Source of the DNA: DASWJQ01 sp964517315
Lineage (GTDB): Bacteria > Chloroflexota > Anaerolineae > Anaerolineales > E44-bin32
DNA: 64,000 bases
Assembly: GCA_964517315.1 (NCBI GenBank)
Contig: CAZFCJ010000001.1
Span: forward strand, 65,003 to 129,002
Reading direction: 5' to 3'
Shown here in pieces: positions 1 through 9,058 of the stretch; within the stretch, counting starts at the first letter, position 1; the number at the start of each line of letters is the position of its first letter. The position numbers and the translations under genes are program-made. The notes beneath the pieces are model-generated. The model was given only the letters and a program-made list of their open reading frames with translations, was not told the DNA's origin and made no database searches.

Positions 1-45
1 ACTCGGTGCACTTCGTTTGGCGCGGCCGAATTTCACAGGCCATTC

Positions 46-1479
46 ATGACTGATCGAGCCTTCCAGTCCAATTCTTGGACCGGCATTCTCTCAGGTAAAA
101 ACCGCTCACGGATTCGGTGGCTCATTGTACTTACCGTTCTGGCTGGGAGCATCTTTGCCGGGATTTTTGGCTCACCGGAAAGGTCGGCATTTGCCTTGCT
201 TCTTGCGGGCGCCGCCATCTTTGGATGGGTCTTTCTTAGATGGCCAATTCTGGGTGTGTTTTCTATCGTCGTTGTGGGTCTCCTTATTCCCATCAACCTT
301 CCTACGGGGACAAGGACGTTTGTTCCACCAACTTTTTTGATCATCCCGATCTCATTGTGCGGAGTGATCCTGGCACGGACCCAAGAGGAGGATGCCGGTC
401 TGGTGCTGCCCCGGCAGGCGCTCCCCATCACATTGTTGGCGGGTTTCTCGTTGTTTTCATTCGGGGCGGGTCAGCTAATCCGCTTGCCATTTACACAACA
501 GGCGCCGATGGCCGCCCAACTGGGCGCGTTGAGTGTTTTCATGATCGCGGCGATGGCGTTCATATTGTCGGCCTGGGCCCTCGAATCGCCTTCACAACTG
601 AAAAGTTTGACGTGGGTTTCATTGGCCTCAATGGCCCTTTACGTTGTGCCTCGCTACATTCCGTTCGGCGGGCGACAGTTTTTGAGTGTGCTGCCAGGTC
701 CGGCTGACGGCAGCGTCATGTGGGTGTGGCTGGTGGCTATTGCAGCAAGCCAAGCGTTATTGAACAGGCGTCTCAATCCAGTGCTACGCGCGCTTCTCCT
801 GTGCCTGGTCGGATTGTCTTTTTATCAGAACCTGTTCCTGGGGCGGAGCTGGGCCTCCGGGTGGGTCCCCTCGCTCGCCGCGTTTGTCGTGATCCTCTGG
901 TTGAGTTTCCCTCGTCTTGGCTGGGCAGCCTCGCCGCTTGCCGGAACTTTGGTGGCGTTGAATTGGCCGCGGATTGCGAACATCCTTCTTGTGGAAGACA
1001 ATAGCTACAGCCTTGTTACCCGAATGGAGGCGTGGGATATCGTCCTCGACCTTAGCCGAAAGAGCCCGATTTTTGGCCTCGGGCCCGCCAATTACTACTG
1101 GTACACTCCCAATTTTCCCATCCGAGGGTTCTACGTGCAGTTCAGCTCACACAACAACTACGTTGATCTCGTCGCGCAAACCGGGGTGCTTGGGCTGCTC
1201 CTTTTCCTTTGGTTCGCGTGGACGATGGCCCGGACCCTGTGGCAGTTGCTTGACAGGCCTCGATTGGATGAATTCGAACGCGCTTACGTCGTCGGCGCTG
1301 TGGGCGGTCTAGTCGGTATGCTGGTCTCAGGCATGTTGGGTGACTGGGTTTTGCCCTTCGTGTACAACATTGGGCTAAACGGTATGCGGGCGAGCTTGAT
1401 CGGATGGATGTTTCTTGGGGCCGGGATCGCCTTGCATCGGATGCACGCTCAATCCCATCAGGTTTCAGAAAGTGAATAG
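46..1479 (+). CDS. O-antigen ligase / Wzy-type polymerase family membrane protein
   Basis: A 477-residue polytopic membrane protein with about ten hydrophobic segments. A long soluble loop sits in the C-terminal half, around residues 325-375. It carries RMEAWDIVLD, SPIFGLGPANYYW and FSSHNNYVDLVAQTG, which match the Wzy_C (PF04932) pattern: an Arg before the loop and a His in the SSHNNYVD stretch. Members either polymerise undecaprenyl-PP-linked repeat units or ligate glycan to an acceptor on the outer face of the cytoplasmic membrane. The gene opens the glycan cluster and faces the same way as everything up to 46.7 kb. Sequence alone does not separate polymerase from ligase; polymerase fits better because a Wzc-like co-polymerase is encoded at 36.2 kb. 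The start is ATG with no strong ribosome binding site visible. Confidence 0.85.
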   Translation: MTDRAFQSNSWTGILSGKNRSRIRWLIVLTVLAGSIFAGIFGSPERSAFALLLAGAAIFGWVFLRWPILGVFSIVVVGLLIPINLPTGTRTFVPPTFLIIPISLCGVILARTQEEDAGLVLPRQALPITLLAGFSLFSFGAGQLIRLPFTQQAPMAAQLGALSVFMIAAMAFILSAWALESPSQLKSLTWVSLASMALYVVPRYIPFGGRQFLSVLPGPADGSVMWVWLVAIAASQALLNRRLNPVLRALLLCLVGLSFYQNLFLGRSWASGWVPSLAAFVVILWLSFPRLGWAASPLAGTLVALNWPRIANILLVEDNSYSLVTRMEAWDIVLDLSRKSPIFGLGPANYYWYTPNFPIRGFYVQFSSHNNYVDLVAQTGVLGLLLFLWFAWTMARTLWQLLDRPRLDEFERAYVVGAVGGLVGMLVSGMLGDWVLPFVYNIGLNGMRASLIGWMFLGAGIALHRMHAQSHQVSESE

Positions 1480-1829
1480 TGCTTCTCGCAGAGCGTGATA
1501 GCGTCCACTGCTGGTCGCGCGGAGGTCCAGGCGAAGGCCTTCGAATATGACTTTTCTGGCGATCTGTACCTGCGCGATGGAGAGTGTCTGGGCCGCGCCC
1601 CTTCTCGGATAAGCGCCCCTCGGTCTGCGATGGATTCGGAGAATGCTGGTGTTGGCCGCGGTGAACCGAGCATCAGGTGATCAGCGGCTTCCGCGCAAAT
1701 CTCGATTTCCCTTCCAGTTGTGAGATCCTCGATGGGCTGATGTTGAAGGTCTCCGACAGCTTGTCTCAGGCTCTTCTCTTGAATGGTCAAACGGATGTAA
1801 GGCATTTGCACGGATGAGTGGTTCCACGA
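1480..1829. other. Intergenic stretch with a possible minus-strand gene relic
   Basis: No plus-strand gene is supported here. On the minus strand one frame opens at about 1803 with MPYIRLTIQEKSLRQAVGDL and runs as plausible protein to about 1610. A second minus frame then continues with plausible protein (AAQTLSIAQVQIARKVIFEG, then LDLRATSSGRYHALREALFT) to a stop near 1463. The two are joined only by a frameshift near 1600. I do not recognise the family. It may be a decayed gene or chance. Confidence 0.25.
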
Positions 1830-2756
1830 ATGACCTATCTATCGATCATCATCGTTAATTGGAATACTCGGGATCTTCTCGAGAAGTGCCTTTCCTCGGT
1901 CGACGTTGAACTTGCGCGCCTTCGGGAATTCGAGGTCGAAACCCTCGTGGTCGACAATGGCTCATCGGACGGTAGTGCCGGCATGGTGAGGCAGCGCTTC
2001 CCATGGGTGAAGTTGATTGAAAACGTCCGCAACGCGGGCTTTGCCGCGGGCAACAATTTGGCACTGAGACAGTCCACAGGCACATATATCTTGCTGTTGA
2101 ATCCCGATACGGAGATCGTCGAAGGCGGGATTGTCGGTCTGGCGAAATTCTTGGATGCTCATGCAGCCGCTGGAGCCGTTGGACCTGCGCTGATCAATCC
2201 GGATGGAACACTGCAGCCATCCGTGTATCCGGCTCCCACTCTCCTCCGAGAGTTTTGGCGTCTTCTCCATCTCGATCGTATATCGCGGTTTGCGAGTTAC
2301 CCCCTTGCGGAGTGGCGGAGTGAAGGGCCTCGTGGGGTCGAGGTTGTGCAGGGAGCATGCTTGATGCTGAGGGCCCGGGCATTAAGGCAAGTCGGGCAGC
2401 TGGATGAGGAATTTTTCATGTACACAGAGGAAGTCGATCTGTGTCTGAGGTTGCGCAAGGCTGGCTGGAACCTCTATTGGCTCCCACACTTGAGGGTTGT
2501 TCACCACGGCGGTCAAAGCACGAAATTGGCTTCACGCGAAATGTTCCTGCACCTGTACAGCAGCAAGCTTCGCTACTTCCGCAAGCACTATGGTTCTCTG
2601 GCAGCGCTGGGCTACAAAGCCATCCTCGTGCTGGCGGCGGCGGCTCGCTTGGTGATCAGCCCGCTGGCCTATCTGCAGGGTGAGCCGGCCCGGTCAATTC
2701 GTCTGGAGCTGGCCGCGAACTATGCGAACATGCTGTATCGCTTGCCGACAATGTAA
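1830..2756 (+). CDS. Glycosyltransferase family 2 (rhamnosyltransferase-like)
   Basis: A 308-residue GT-A fold enzyme. The N-terminus (LSIIIVNWNTRDLLEKCL), VDNGSSDGS and LLLNPDTEIV (the NPD standing in for DXD) are the nucleotide-sugar binding motifs of the WbbL/RfbF-like GT2 branch. The middle has QGACLMLRARAL and the catalytic EEVDLCLRLRKAGW. A C-terminal hydrophobic stretch with basic residues (about 255-290) suggests membrane association. It should add a sugar, often rhamnose, to a lipid-linked glycan at the cytoplasmic face. I prefer ATG 1830. An in-frame GTG at 1818 would add four residues, and neither has a strong ribosome binding site. It is followed by a 146-bp gap before the sulfotransferase. 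Confidence 0.88.
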   Translation: MTYLSIIIVNWNTRDLLEKCLSSVDVELARLREFEVETLVVDNGSSDGSAGMVRQRFPWVKLIENVRNAGFAAGNNLALRQSTGTYILLLNPDTEIVEGGIVGLAKFLDAHAAAGAVGPALINPDGTLQPSVYPAPTLLREFWRLLHLDRISRFASYPLAEWRSEGPRGVEVVQGACLMLRARALRQVGQLDEEFFMYTEEVDLCLRLRKAGWNLYWLPHLRVVHHGGQSTKLASREMFLHLYSSKLRYFRKHYGSLAALGYKAILVLAAAARLVISPLAYLQGEPARSIRLELAANYANMLYRLPTM

Positions 2757-2902
2757 TCTTCAATCCGTTCCGTGAATTCGGAGACCGGAAGCGAGCCTTG
2801 GGTCAGGCAAAGGGGAGGCGGGATTGACAGGGGTCGAAGGGCCCTTTCCGATCGAGCTTGATCCACTGCGGTGACCCTACGGGGAAGGCTGAATCCACCT
2901 AG

Positions 2903-3662
2903 ATGGTTGTATCTCAGGAGAACAGATACCTATTCATCGAGATACCGCTCACGGCTTCGTGGGCGATCCGCAAGGAACTCTGCCAGTTCTACGGTGGAGA
3001 GCCGGTTCTGCACAAGCACGCGACCTACGCCGATTTTGAGCGGTATTGTGGCAGAGATTGTGTCGACTACTTCGTTATCGCGTCGGTGCGGAATCCGCTG
3101 GACGTGCACGTCAGCCGCTATCTAAAATTGAAAAGCGATCACAAAGAAGCATTCAGTGACCCCAAGCGGCTGGCGTCGCAGGCCGTCGAGCCCGTTGATA
3201 TTGAGCAGTTCAGATTCGTGCAGCAGAAGGACACGTCGTTCGTCGATTACTTTCGAAGGTTTCGCCGGCGAGCCTACGGCAGCCTGCTTGACGTTTCAAG
3301 TCCCCATGTGGACTTTGTGATTCGATACGAGTCGTTACAGCAAGATTTCACGCGAATGCTGCAAAAGATAGGGCTGAAACAGGTCCGTGAGGTGCCGTTC
3401 GCCAANNNNNNNNNNCGATGACTGGCTATCCTATTATTCGCCCGAGATCATCGAGCAGGCGAAACGAACCTGTGGGCCGTTTATGTCACGCTGGAACTAC
3501 CAATTTCCCGAAGAGTGGGGCCCATACGAACGATCGTTGGGCAGCGACTTCGAATATGTACTGCTGGGGTGGCTGAGGAAAATTTACCTGGAAAGAATCA
3601 GGTATCGCGATCATCCGCTTGCTTCAGCGGCCCGACACTTGAGGTCGTTTCTCAGTAGCTGA
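2903..3662 (+). CDS. Sulfotransferase family protein, interrupted by an assembly gap
   Basis: A roughly 250-residue protein in two readable halves. The N-terminal half has FIEIPLTASWAIRKEL, the 5'-phosphosulfate loop position of Sulfotransfer_2 enzymes (usually PKTAS), and VIASVRNPLDVHVSRYL, the 3'-phosphate binding Arg/Ser motif. The C-terminal half (DDWLSYYSPEIIEQAK, then WNYQFPEEWG) resembles the usual family end, where a Tyr/Asp-rich helix precedes a terminal FGY-like motif. It probably transfers sulfate from PAPS to the glycan. Ten Ns at 3406-3415 separate the halves, and the second half is in a different frame if the Ns are counted literally. Note the LTAS rather than KTAS in the P-loop-like motif, a replaced Lys that could affect activity. 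Confidence 0.75.
3406..3415. other. Assembly gap (10 N) inside the sulfotransferase
   Basis: Ten consecutive N bases. The upstream reading frame has codons starting at positions congruent to 2 modulo 3 and the downstream frame at 0 modulo 3. The true missing length must therefore be a multiple of three if the gene is intact, so 10 is a placeholder rather than a measured size. Confidence 0.97.
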
Positions 3663-3753
3663 TGGATGTTCTTCATCACAGCCCTGGAATCAAGGGCTTG
3701 CCACGTCTGAGTGTGCTGCTTCAACGATGGGTCCCTCGATCTGAAGATCCCGA

Positions 3754-5031
3754 ATGAAACCACAAAAAAAAGTTCTCTTTCTAACCCAGATTGTGCCCTA
3801 TCCCCCAGATGCGGGGCCGCGCGTCAAGACATGGAACGTGCTGCGGTATCTAGCTGCTGCAGGTCACCGGATTGAACTTGTCACTTTTGTTCGGGACGAG
3901 GAACGCCCTCATCTCGACAGGCTTGGAGAGGTGTGCGACCAGGTTCACCCGATTCCCCTGTCACGATCCCGGCTCACAGATGTCTATTCCTGGGCGAAAA
4001 GTCTCGTAACGGGTCGTCCCTTTATCGTTGAACGGGATGATCTCAGCCAAATGCGAAGAACGGTCAAGAAGTTAGTAAGGTCCGGCGGCTTCGACATCGT
4101 CCACGTTGACCAGATCACAATGGCGCAGTTCGTTCTCCCGGTTGGCCGGCAAAATGGTAGGGGTGGGAAGGTGGGGGCTTCCGTCGCTTCAAGGCCAAGG
4201 ATTCTGTTTGACGCCCACAACGCAGTCTGGCAAGTATTGGAGCGCATGCGCACCACGGCCTCGCCACTGCTTCGACCGTTTTTGGCGCTGGAGGCTCAAC
4301 GAACACGAGTCTACGAGGGTCAGGTCGTGACTGCATCGGACGTCACCTTCGCGGTTTCTGAGGCGGATAGGCAAGCATTGTTGCGGGCGAAAGAGGCGGC
4401 AGATTCACCAGCATCGGATCCTGAGATCCACGTTGTACCGATCGCCGTCGATACCCATCAGTTAATTCCAACTCGTTCGGCAGAGAATTCCCTTCAGCTT
4501 CTCACCCTGGGGACACTTCACTATCCACCGAATGCAGACGGTGTACGGTGGTTCCTTCACGATGTATTCCCTCGGGTCCAAAAGAGGGTCCCGGGCGTCA
4601 AGCTTACGATCGTCGGAAAAAACCCGCCGGACGATCTCGTTGTTGAGGCGGATCGCTGGGGATCCGCCGTGTCCGTGACGGGATACGTGCGCAATCTCGA
4701 TCCGTATATGGAACAAGCGGCTGCGATGATCGTCCCGGTCCGGGCCGGAGGGGGGATGCGGGTGCGGATTCTCGAGGGGTTTGCTCGGGCCATGCCCATG
4801 GTCACAACGACCGTCGGCTTGGAGGGCATAGACGCGCGGCCTGGCCAGCACATCCTCGTTGGGGACAGCGAAGAAGCTTTCGCCAATGCCGTTATCCGTC
4901 TTCTGGAAGATCGTGCGCTTCGCGATCGCCTGGCAGAAAATGGGCGAAGATTGGCCGAAGAGTTCTACGATTGGCAGATCGTTCTCGGGGGGCTGGAACG
5001 AGCTTACGGACGGGTGCGTTTGCCCTCATAA
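3754..5031 (+). CDS. Glycosyltransferase family 4 (GT-B)
   Basis: A 425-residue GT-B enzyme. The acceptor-domain start (VLFLTQIVPYPPDAGPRVK) has the glycine-rich first loop. The C-terminal donor domain shows LLTLGTLHYPPNADGVRWF, then LTIVGKNPP, VTGYVRNLDPYMEQAA and VRAGGGMRVRILEGFA, which holds the E of the EX7E nucleotide-sugar motif. It resembles the sugar transferases often found in EPS and exosortase-type clusters. A residue 125-145 insertion rich in Gly/Arg (VGRQNGRGGKVGASVASRPR) is unusual. The start ATG at 3754 begins MKPQKKVLFL. The enzyme should act at the cytoplasmic face on the lipid-linked repeat unit. Its substrate cannot be told. Confidence 0.9.
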   Translation: MKPQKKVLFLTQIVPYPPDAGPRVKTWNVLRYLAAAGHRIELVTFVRDEERPHLDRLGEVCDQVHPIPLSRSRLTDVYSWAKSLVTGRPFIVERDDLSQMRRTVKKLVRSGGFDIVHVDQITMAQFVLPVGRQNGRGGKVGASVASRPRILFDAHNAVWQVLERMRTTASPLLRPFLALEAQRTRVYEGQVVTASDVTFAVSEADRQALLRAKEAADSPASDPEIHVVPIAVDTHQLIPTRSAENSLQLLTLGTLHYPPNADGVRWFLHDVFPRVQKRVPGVKLTIVGKNPPDDLVVEADRWGSAVSVTGYVRNLDPYMEQAAAMIVPVRAGGGMRVRILEGFARAMPMVTTTVGLEGIDARPGQHILVGDSEEAFANAVIRLLEDRALRDRLAENGRRLAEEFYDWQIVLGGLERAYGRVRLPS

Positions 5032-5269
5032 GCTCAAGGGATCACATCTTCCGAGTCAGGGTCCCAAATGGAATCCTCCGACCCTGATGGGGTGCCCAAG
5101 ACTTCCTCCGGGCCTTATTTCAATGTGAGCCGTTTCTCTCGCCTTCCTCGTTATCTCGTTTACGGGGTTCGTGGATCCACCCCCTTGAAAGAGCTGGTCA
5201 GAAGAGCCATGAACAAAACCCAAGTGTGCGTCATTTCAAGCGCCCGGCTGTGATCGATCCATTCGATCG

Positions 5270-6484
5270 ATGAGAATTCTCTATATAGTCCCGTACGCGC
5301 CCAATCGAATTCGGGTCCGGCCATATAACTTGATCCTTCAACTGAGTGAGCGTGGCCATAAGGTCACGGTGGCCACTGTGTGGACGAATGAGGCTGAGCG
5401 AGAAGATTTGGAGAGGCTGCGACCCCACGTTCACCGGCTGTGGTCCATGCCGCTTCCCCCGCGACGATCGCTGTGGAATTGTTTGCGAGCGTTGCCGACG
5501 ACCTGGCCGTTGCAGGCCGTTTACAGCTGGCATCCAGAGCTGGCGAGCAAGCTGAAGGGGCTTGTGGCAAATGGCGTCGGGGATCGGAAGTATGACCTCG
5601 TCCATGTAGAACATTTGCGGGGGGCCCGATATGGCTTCTCGATCCGAGACCAAAACCAGACAGATGTTCCGATCGTCTGGGACAGTGTTGACTGCATAAG
5701 CCACTTGTTCGAGCAAAGTGCCCTCAGAAGCAGCCGGCGCTTCAGCCGGTGGATAAGCCGTCTTGAGCTGGCCAGGACCAGCCACCTGGAAGCGAAAGCG
5801 GTCGAAACGTTCACTCGAACAATCGTCACTTCAGCGAAAGACTCAGACGCATTAGCCGGACAATCCGAAGTTGGAAAGTCCTCGATCTCTGTGATTCCTA
5901 ATGGGGTGGATCTGGAGTACTTCCGGCCCTCCTCAAAGGGGATGGTCGAACCGGCCACAATCGTCCTCAGTGGAAAGATGAGCTACCACGCCAATGTGGC
6001 GATGGTGGATTACTTCGTGGAAAATATTCTTCCCGGCTTGAAGGAGAGTCATCCGGAAGTCAAAGTATGGATTGTGGGGAAAGACCCTCCGGCGCGCATC
6101 CGGAAATTGGATCAGGATCCGCGGATTATGGTGACAGGGATGGTTCCCGACATGCGCCCATACTTGCAGAAGGCCACCGTGGCGGCCGTGCCTCTCACCT
6201 ATGGCGCTGGGATCCAGAACAAGGTGCTCGAAGCCATGGCCTGCGCCACTCCGGTTGTCGCATCTTCCATCGCCGCCGGCTCGTTGTCGGCCGAACGCGG
6301 TCGCGCACTATTGGTTCCCGACACTCCGGGTGAGTGGATTCGAGCCATCTCCGAGTTGATTGAAGACCCCCAGCGCCGCAGGCAAGTGGGCCAGGCGGGG
6401 CGCGCATATGTAGAGCAGCATCACAAGTGGTCTGAGATCGCTGCCGACCTAGAGGAAATTTACCTTGGAATCAACAGTCACTAA
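5270..6484 (+). CDS. Glycosyltransferase family 4 (GT-B)
   Basis: A 404-residue GT-B enzyme, a diverged relative of the gene before it. It opens with MRILYIVPYAPNRIRVRPYN. The donor domain has SGKMSYHANVAMVDYF, VWIVGKDPPARIRKL, VTGMVPDMRPYLQ and VPLTYGAGIQNKVLEAMACA with the catalytic/donor-binding Glu. The similar order (VGK-PP, VTG, glycine-rich, E) suggests duplication of a common ancestor. Its last 20 bp overlap the initiating transferase, so the two are probably translationally coupled. About 238 bp of non-coding sequence separates it from the previous gene. Confidence 0.9.
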   Translation: MRILYIVPYAPNRIRVRPYNLILQLSERGHKVTVATVWTNEAEREDLERLRPHVHRLWSMPLPPRRSLWNCLRALPTTWPLQAVYSWHPELASKLKGLVANGVGDRKYDLVHVEHLRGARYGFSIRDQNQTDVPIVWDSVDCISHLFEQSALRSSRRFSRWISRLELARTSHLEAKAVETFTRTIVTSAKDSDALAGQSEVGKSSISVIPNGVDLEYFRPSSKGMVEPATIVLSGKMSYHANVAMVDYFVENILPGLKESHPEVKVWIVGKDPPARIRKLDQDPRIMVTGMVPDMRPYLQKATVAAVPLTYGAGIQNKVLEAMACATPVVASSIAAGSLSAERGRALLVPDTPGEWIRAISELIEDPQRRRQVGQAGRAYVEQHHKWSEIAADLEEIYLGINSH

Positions 6485-7973
6485 ATCGGACACCTCGAAT
6501 TACCCTGTCGAGAATTCAGCTGGACAGAGTGAACGATTTGGGTTTCTCGAGTGGTTCGGGCCCTGGCGAAGCTACCTCACAAGCTTGGTCTTGAGTGACG
6601 CAGCCATGGCGGCGGCCGCCTTTCGAGCGGCGTATTGGGCTCGCTTCGAGCTCGGCCTGCCGATCTTCAAGTTGGAAGTCAGTCCGTCGATCTCAAATTA
6701 CCAGCGGTTGGTGATTCTGGTGATCCCCACACTGCTGATCGTCTATGCGCTGATCGGACTTTACAGGAGACCGAATCTTCTCGGCGGGCCGCTCGAATAC
6801 TCATTGGCGTTCAGGGGAAGCACCGTCGGCATGTTGCTGGTTTTGGTTGCCGAATTCATTCAAACCGAGCTGGTCATCGCTCGTGGTTGGTTGTTTATGG
6901 CGTGGGGCCTGATTTTCTTGCTGACGTCCGCCGGCCGGTTCCTTTTGCGACGTGTGGTCTACCGTCTTCGCGGCCATGGATATTATCTGACGCCAGCCGT
7001 CATCGTGGGCGCCAACGCCGAAGGTTTTTCATTGGCCGAGCAGTTGCGCAATTGGAAAACATCGGGGCTGCGCGTGCTCGGATTCGTGGATGGGGAGCAG
7101 GCCGAGCGCGAACGGGAACATGGACTTCCCGTGCTTGGATCGCAGGAAGAGCTGGACAAGATCATCGCCGACACCGGAGTGCGCGAGATCATCATCGCTA
7201 CCAGCGCGCTTACGCGGGCCGAAATGTTGGCCATCTTTAGAAAATATGGCTTCTCCTCGGAAGTGAATCTGAGGATGTCATCAGGCCTGTTTGAAATCAT
7301 CACGACCGGATTGAATGTCAAGGAATTCGCCTACGTACCGCTTGTAGAGGTCAACAAGGTCCGCCTGACCGGATCGGATCGGATTCTGAAAGCCGTGTTG
7401 GATTATGCCATCGCGATCCCGGGGATCGTTCTCATCTCACCGCTGTTGGTCGTGATCGGTGCGCTCGTCAAGCTGACGTCGCCCGGTCCCATTATCCATC
7501 GGAGGCGGGTGATGGGTGTAAATGGCAAGCAGTTTGACGCGTTCAAGTTCAGAACCATGTACGTGAACGGCGACGAAATCCTTGCAGGGGATCAGGAACT
7601 ACAGGAGAAGCTGGCCCGCGATCACAAGCTGAAAGACGATCCCAGAGTGACACCAGTCGGCGGCATCTTGAGGAAGTTCAGCCTCGATGAGCTCCCACAA
7701 TTGATCAATGTGCTGCGGAACGAGATGTCGTTGGTCGGGCCGCGCATGATTTCGCCGGCCGAGATGAAAAAATACGACCAGTGGGGGCTGAACCTGCTCA
7801 CGGTTAAGCCGGGGATCACGGGCCTGTGGCAGACGAGCGGGAGATCCGATATCAGCTATCGTGAGCGAGTGCGGATGGATATGCACTACATCCGGAACTG
7901 GACGATCTGGTCGGACCTTCAGCTCCTCTGGCAAACCGTCCCCGCCGTCTTGAGGGGCCGCGGGGCCTACTAA
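6465..7973 (+). CDS. Polyprenyl-phosphate sugar-1-phosphate transferase (initiating)
   Basis: A 502-residue membrane protein of the WbaP/WcaJ class. It has about four N-terminal transmembrane segments (residues 30-150), a CoA_binding_3-like Rossmann middle (TPAVIVGANAEGFSLAEQL, then VLGFVDGEQ), one more transmembrane or re-entrant segment (IAIPGIVLISPLLVVIGALV) and the C-terminal Bac_transf catalytic domain. That domain carries KLTSPGPIIHRRRVMG, FDAFKFRTM, DPRVTPVGGILRKFSLDELP, VGPRM and KPGITGLWQTSGRSD. It starts the repeat unit by moving a sugar-1-phosphate (commonly glucose or galactose) to undecaprenyl phosphate. It overlaps the preceding GT4 gene by 20 bp and is the core of this locus. 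Confidence 0.95.
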   Translation: MESTVTKSDTSNYPVENSAGQSERFGFLEWFGPWRSYLTSLVLSDAAMAAAAFRAAYWARFELGLPIFKLEVSPSISNYQRLVILVIPTLLIVYALIGLYRRPNLLGGPLEYSLAFRGSTVGMLLVLVAEFIQTELVIARGWLFMAWGLIFLLTSAGRFLLRRVVYRLRGHGYYLTPAVIVGANAEGFSLAEQLRNWKTSGLRVLGFVDGEQAEREREHGLPVLGSQEELDKIIADTGVREIIIATSALTRAEMLAIFRKYGFSSEVNLRMSSGLFEIITTGLNVKEFAYVPLVEVNKVRLTGSDRILKAVLDYAIAIPGIVLISPLLVVIGALVKLTSPGPIIHRRRVMGVNGKQFDAFKFRTMYVNGDEILAGDQELQEKLARDHKLKDDPRVTPVGGILRKFSLDELPQLINVLRNEMSLVGPRMISPAEMKKYDQWGLNLLTVKPGITGLWQTSGRSDISYRERVRMDMHYIRNWTIWSDLQLLWQTVPAVLRGRGAY

Positions 7974-8125
7974 CTCAGCAACTCCCGGCGGTGGGTGTAC
8001 CCGCTGGGAGATTCTCCATCTCCTCCCGATCTGTCCTTGGTATTGTTTGGAAACTTTCACTCGCCGCCCGGCGAGTCGAGATTGAACCGCGCAGGACGGC
8101 CCTCTCGCATGTTGAAGGAGAAATC

Positions 8126-9058
8126 ATGAAGATATTGGTCACCGGCGGAGCCGGCTTTATCGGATCGCATGTGGTGGATTTGTATCTGGAAGAAGGTCAT
8201 GACGTTGTCGTCGTCGACGACCTCTCGTCCGGACGGCGTTCGAACCTCAACCCTGAGGCCCGGTTTTACAGGCTGGACATTCGTGATCCAGCCATGGAAG
8301 AGGTGTTTGAGACCGAGCGTCCGCAGATTGTCAACCATCACGCCGCACAAATGGACGTGCGCAGATCCGTGACGGATCCGCTCTTCGACGCCGACGTCAA
8401 CATTCTGGGCTCGCTGAAGCTCATCGAGCTGGCCAAGGAATATGAAGTCGATCGGTTCATCTACATTTCGACGGGTGGGGCGGTGTACGGAGAGCCCGAA
8501 TACCTTCCTTGTGATGAGCAGCATCCTGTCAATCCGATCTGCCAGTACGGCGCCAGCAAGCATACCGTCGAACATTATCTGTATATGTACATGGTCAACT
8601 ACGGTCTCAAATACTGTGTCCTCCGCTATCCGAATGTGTACGGACCCCGACAAGATCCCCATGGGGAGGCCGGCGTGGTTGCGATATTCACCGGGCAAAT
8701 GCACGCTGGCGACCAGGTCGTCATCAATGGCGACGGGGAGCAGCAGCGCGACTTCGTGTACGTGGCTGATTGCGCGCGGGCCAATCTGGCTGCCCTCTAC
8801 CTGAACAGTCAGAGCGGAATCTTCAATCTGGGTTCCAGCCGGGGGACCTCCGTGAACGAGATCTTTTCCGAATTGGCACGAATAACCGGTTATCGGCGCG
8901 ATCCGATTCACGGGCCGGCGAAAGTCGGCGAAACGCGCCGCATTTTCCTGGACGCGTCGAAAGCCGAACGCGAGCTCGGTTGGAGGCCCAGAGTCGGGCT
9001 CCGCCAAGGCTTGGGCCACACGGTTGATTACTTCAGAGTCCGCGAAGGGATCCGATGA
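8126..9058 (+). CDS. NAD-dependent sugar epimerase/dehydratase (GalE-like extended SDR)
   Basis: A 310-residue extended short-chain dehydrogenase. It has the NAD-binding TGGAGFIGSH at residues 7-16, the DDLSSG sugar-epimerase motif, DIRDP, STGGAVYGEP with the catalytic Ser/Thr position, and YGASK as the catalytic YxxxK. The C-terminal part (RDFVYVADCARA, FNLGSSRGTSVNEIF) matches UDP-glucose / UDP-GlcNAc 4-epimerases. ATG 8126 is preceded by GAAGGAG six bases away, so the longer reading to 7991 is rejected. It overlaps the kinase gene by four bases (ATGA). Confidence 0.9.
   Translation: MKILVTGGAGFIGSHVVDLYLEEGHDVVVVDDLSSGRRSNLNPEARFYRLDIRDPAMEEVFETERPQIVNHHAAQMDVRRSVTDPLFDADVNILGSLKLIELAKEYEVDRFIYISTGGAVYGEPEYLPCDEQHPVNPICQYGASKHTVEHYLYMYMVNYGLKYCVLRYPNVYGPRQDPHGEAGVVAIFTGQMHAGDQVVINGDGEQQRDFVYVADCARANLAALYLNSQSGIFNLGSSRGTSVNEIFSELARITGYRRDPIHGPAKVGETRRIFLDASKAERELGWRPRVGLRQGLGHTVDYFRVREGIR

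Noticed and set aside
7991..8125. Longer start for the epimerase gene
   Set aside because: The extra 45 residues are not protein-like, and a good ribosome site lies just before ATG 8126 where the NAD-binding motif begins.
8057..9019. Long minus-strand open frame opposite the epimerase
   Set aside because: It is a shadow of the real SDR gene; its protein has no family features and the plus strand has clear motifs.
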